From the NCBI RefSeq assembly GCF_022557175.1, contig NZ_CP092915.1, forward strand, positions 1,736,001 to 1,800,000: a DNA stretch of 64,000 bases, written 5' to 3'. Below, in pieces: positions 61,850-64,000 of this stretch. The stretch is from Mycolicibacterium sp. YH-1 (GTDB lineage Bacteria; Actinomycetota; Actinomycetes; Mycobacteriales; Mycobacteriaceae). The notes under the pieces were generated by a model. That model ran no database searches. It worked only from the letters and a program-made list of their open reading frames with translations, and was not told the origin of the DNA. The first letter of the stretch is position 1; every line of letters begins with the position of its first letter. The translations under genes were made by a program, and so were the position numbers.

Positions 61850-63153
61850 GACTGACCTCCGGGCGTCGAGCTACTGGTCGGCAGCTCGGGCTCCTCGGCG
61901 CTGACGCGCCAGTCGTGGGGTAGCAGGTGATCGAGGACGTCGTCCACGGCGACGGCGCCGAGCAGGTGTTTCTCCTCGTCGACAACGGGTCCGCACACCA
62001 GGTTGTAGGCGGCGAAGTACCGGGTCAGCGCGGCCAGCGACATGTCGGGGGTCAGCGTGGGCAGGTCGGCGTCGAGGATGCCGCCGACCAGGGCCGCGGG
62101 CGGCTCCCGCAGTAGGCGTTGCAGGTGAACGCAGCCCAGGTAGCGGCCGGTCGGGGTCGCCGTCGGCGGCCGGACCACGAAGGCCAGCGACGCCAGCGCG
62201 GGGGTCAGGTCGGGATCCCGCACTCGGGCCAGGGCCTCGGCGACGGTGGTGTCCGGCGCCATCACCACCGGTTCAGACGTCATCAGACCGCCCGCGGTAT
62301 CGGGGGAGTGCTTGAGCAGCCGCCGCACCGGCTCGGAGTCCTCGGGATCCATCCGGGCCAGCAGCGCCTCGGCCCGGGGGGCGCCGATCTCGCCGAGCAG
62401 GTCGGCGGCGTCGTCGGGGTCCATCTCCTCGAGAACATCGGCGGCACGCTCGGTGTCCAACTGCTCGAGAAGCTCGATCTGCTCGCTCTCCGGCAGCTCC
62501 TGCAGGATGTCGGCCAGCCGCTCGTCGTCGAGAGCGTTGACGACCTCGTAGCGGCGTTTGGCGGGAAGGTCACGAATCGCGTCGGCGACCTCGATGGGGC
62601 GTTGGCCCTCGAACTGCGCGAGCAGCTGTGCCACGCCCTGGCCGGGCAGCGCCAGCGCTGACGGTGTCAGCCCGATGACGTTCTGCCAGTCGACCACGTG
62701 GACCGTTGTGCGGCGGCCGATGCGGCGGTGGCTGCGCACCGCGATCCGGGTCACCACCCAGTCCCGCGATCGGACCTGTTCGATGGCGAGGTCGGCGACG
62801 ACCACGTCGACGCCCTCGAGATTCGGCAGCTCCGGATCCTTCACCCGGACCCTGGTGTCGACGATCTGACCGAGCACGAGGACCTCACCGGGCCGCTGTG
62901 CGAAGCGCCGCAGGGACACATTGCCCGTCGTCAGTGTCACCGCGTTGGGTTCGATGGCGGTGATCCGCAGAATCGGTACGAAAATCCTTCTGCGCGTGAG
63001 CAATTCCACGACGAAGCCCAGGACACGTGGCTGCTGGCGAACGACGCTGATACTGACCACGACGTCGCGAACACGGCCGATGGACTCGCCATCGGGGCCG
63101 AGCACCACCATCCCCGCAAGCCGGGCCGCGTAGACCCTGTTCACCGCCGCCAT
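61846..63153 (-). CDS. PRC-barrel/MgtE-N/CBS regulatory protein (Rv1232c-like)
   Basis: 435 residues: two N-terminal PRC-barrel-like beta regions (1-150), an MgtE N-terminal helical domain (about 180-285, ADVLEEMDPDDAADLLGEI) and a C-terminal CBS pair (about 290-410). It lacks the five membrane helices of real MgtE transporters. It is probably a Mg2+ or nucleotide sensor, perhaps working with the coupled DUF1003 membrane protein. The ATG lies 7 nt after TACCCT, consistent with leaderless transcription. Divergent from the CitE-like gene. Confidence 0.88.
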   Translation of the reverse strand: MAAVNRVYAARLAGMVVLGPDGESIGRVRDVVVSISVVRQQPRVLGFVVELLTRRRIFVPILRITAIEPNAVTLTTGNVSLRRFAQRPGEVLVLGQIVDTRVRVKDPELPNLEGVDVVVADLAIEQVRSRDWVVTRIAVRSHRRIGRRTTVHVVDWQNVIGLTPSALALPGQGVAQLLAQFEGQRPIEVADAIRDLPAKRRYEVVNALDDERLADILQELPESEQIELLEQLDTERAADVLEEMDPDDAADLLGEIGAPRAEALLARMDPEDSEPVRRLLKHSPDTAGGLMTSEPVVMAPDTTVAEALARVRDPDLTPALASLAFVVRPPTATPTGRYLGCVHLQRLLREPPAALVGGILDADLPTLTPDMSLAALTRYFAAYNLVCGPVVDEEKHLLGAVAVDDVLDHLLPHDWRVSAEEPELPTSSSTPGGQS

Positions 63154-63172
63154 GTCTCAAAGGGTAGAGAGT

Positions 63173-64000
63173 ATGGGCGTGAATAACCTCTATCGCCCCC
63201 GTCGAACGTGTCTCTCGGTTCCGGGTAGTAGCGACAAGATGATTGAGAAGGCCAAGCAGCTGCCCGCCGACGAGGTGTTCCTGGACCTCGAGGATGCCGT
63301 CGCCGCGGATGCGAAGGAGGCGGCCCGCACCCGCGTGGCCGCGGCGCTGGCTGAGCCGGGATGGGCCGGTCAGTTGCGCGGTGTGCGGGTCAATGACTGG
63401 ACCACGCCGTGGACGCACGCCGACGTAATCGAGGTGGTGTCGACGGCAGGTGCGCAGCTCGATCTCGTGGTGCTGCCGAAGGTGTCCGACGTGTCCCACG
63501 TCCAGGCGTTGGATCTCCTGCTGACCCAGCTCGAGATCACGCACGGTCTTCCTGTCGGTCGGATCGGCGTGGAGGCGCAGATCGAGAACGCCCAGGGGCT
63601 GACCAACGTTGACGCCATCGCCGCCGCACCGCGTGTGCAGGCGCTGGTGCTGGGGCCCGCCGACATGATGGCGAGCCTGAACATGCGCACCCTGGTGGTG
63701 GGTGAGCAACCCGAGGGCTACGACGTCGGCGACGCCTACCACCACATCCTCATGCGCATTCTCGTCGCAGCGCGCACGCACGGGATCAACGCGATCGACG
63801 GGCCGTTCCTGAAGGTTCGCGATGTCGAGGCGTTTCGCCGGATCGCCGGCCGCTCGGCTGCGCTCGGCTACGACGGCAAGTGGGTCCTGCATCCCGACCA
63901 GATCGTGGCGGGCAACGAGATCTTCAGCCCTCGCCAGGACGACTACGACCACGCCGAGCTGATCCTCGAGGCCTACGAGTGGCACACGTCGCACGCTGGC
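63173..64000 (+). CDS. CitE-like CoA-ester lyase / HpcH-HpaI aldolase family (3' cut by window end)
   Basis: The first 276 codons of a TIM-barrel lyase; the frame is still open at the window end. RRTCLSVPGSSDKMIEKA begins the family; EVFLDLEDAV carries metal-binding Glu/Asp, VLPKVSDV and IGVEAQIENAQGL lie in the middle, and GPADMMASL and GYDGKWVLHPDQI near the end. Relatives cleave citramalyl-CoA, malyl-CoA or similar esters. The ATG at 63173 and the GTG at 63179 are both possible. Divergent from the MgtE-N/CBS gene with a 19-bp gap. Confidence 0.85.
   Translation, partial: MGVNNLYRPRRTCLSVPGSSDKMIEKAKQLPADEVFLDLEDAVAADAKEAARTRVAAALAEPGWAGQLRGVRVNDWTTPWTHADVIEVVSTAGAQLDLVVLPKVSDVSHVQALDLLLTQLEITHGLPVGRIGVEAQIENAQGLTNVDAIAAAPRVQALVLGPADMMASLNMRTLVVGEQPEGYDVGDAYHHILMRILVAARTHGINAIDGPFLKVRDVEAFRRIAGRSAALGYDGKWVLHPDQIVAGNEIFSPRQDDYDHAELILEAYEWHTSHAG

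Overview
The window is a stretch of core chromosome from a mycobacterium, most likely a non-tuberculous, rapid-growing Mycolicibacterium-type species. The evidence is high GC, GTG and leaderless starts, and mycobacterial hallmark genes: mycothiol MshB, coenzyme F420 FbiC, PIM/LAM genes PimE and LpqW, MGLP gene GpgS, FadD enzymes, and SigE-RseA-HtrA-TatB. From memory of M. tuberculosis H37Rv, gene order follows roughly Rv1159 to Rv1232c, with lineage-specific replacements. No tRNA, rRNA, CRISPR array, prophage or IS element was seen.

Layout. 1-3.5 kb: pimE end, pterin carbinolamine dehydratase, mutT2, a DUF222/HNH (13E12-type) protein and two small cysteine-containing genes. 3.5-10.7 kb: typA, a gene-poor stretch with a KstR-like operator, lpqW, a ClC channel, mshB and a membrane protein. 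10.7-13.3 kb: tandem secreted paralogues. 13.5-21.6 kb: fbiC, DUF2231, YceI, padR-fadH, fdxC and an aminotransferase. 21.6-25 kb: a probable operon of carotenoid oxygenase, histidine kinase and response regulator. 25-29.3 kb: proline catabolism (pruC, pruA-pruB). 29.4-34.1 kb: a SnoaL-like pseudogene, Nudix, fadD36-VOC, and divergent dapD/dapE. 34.1-38.2 kb: an ABC-F protein behind a structured leader, then a type VII secretion-associated group with a GC drop. 38.3-50.5 kb: LOG, fadD6, gdhA, folP2-gpgS-DivIVA-like-tag, DUF3117, divergent glgM/glgC. 50.5-54.5 kb: tetR-ABC-permease-ICMT operon with an operator. 54.5-58.7 kb: O-methyltransferase and sigE-rseA-htrA-tatB. 58.7-64 kb: mrp, a transglycosylase, a DUF1003/MgtE-N pair and the start of a CitE-like lyase.

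How the genes work together. Several blocks are pathways: PIM/LAM partition (pimE, lpqW), envelope stress (sigE, rseA, htrA), lysine/diaminopimelate (dapD, dapE, possibly dapC), proline oxidation under its own activator, alpha-glucan and methylglucose lipopolysaccharide precursors (glgM, glgC, gpgS), and F420/mycothiol cofactors. Many genes begin 6-8 nt after a TANNNT hexamer, as expected of leaderless mycobacterial transcripts, and this was used to choose starts. The least conventional parts are the EspA/EspE-like gene with a low-GC C-terminal half next to a tiny membrane protein, the carotenoid oxygenase/two-component operon, and the ABC-F leader.
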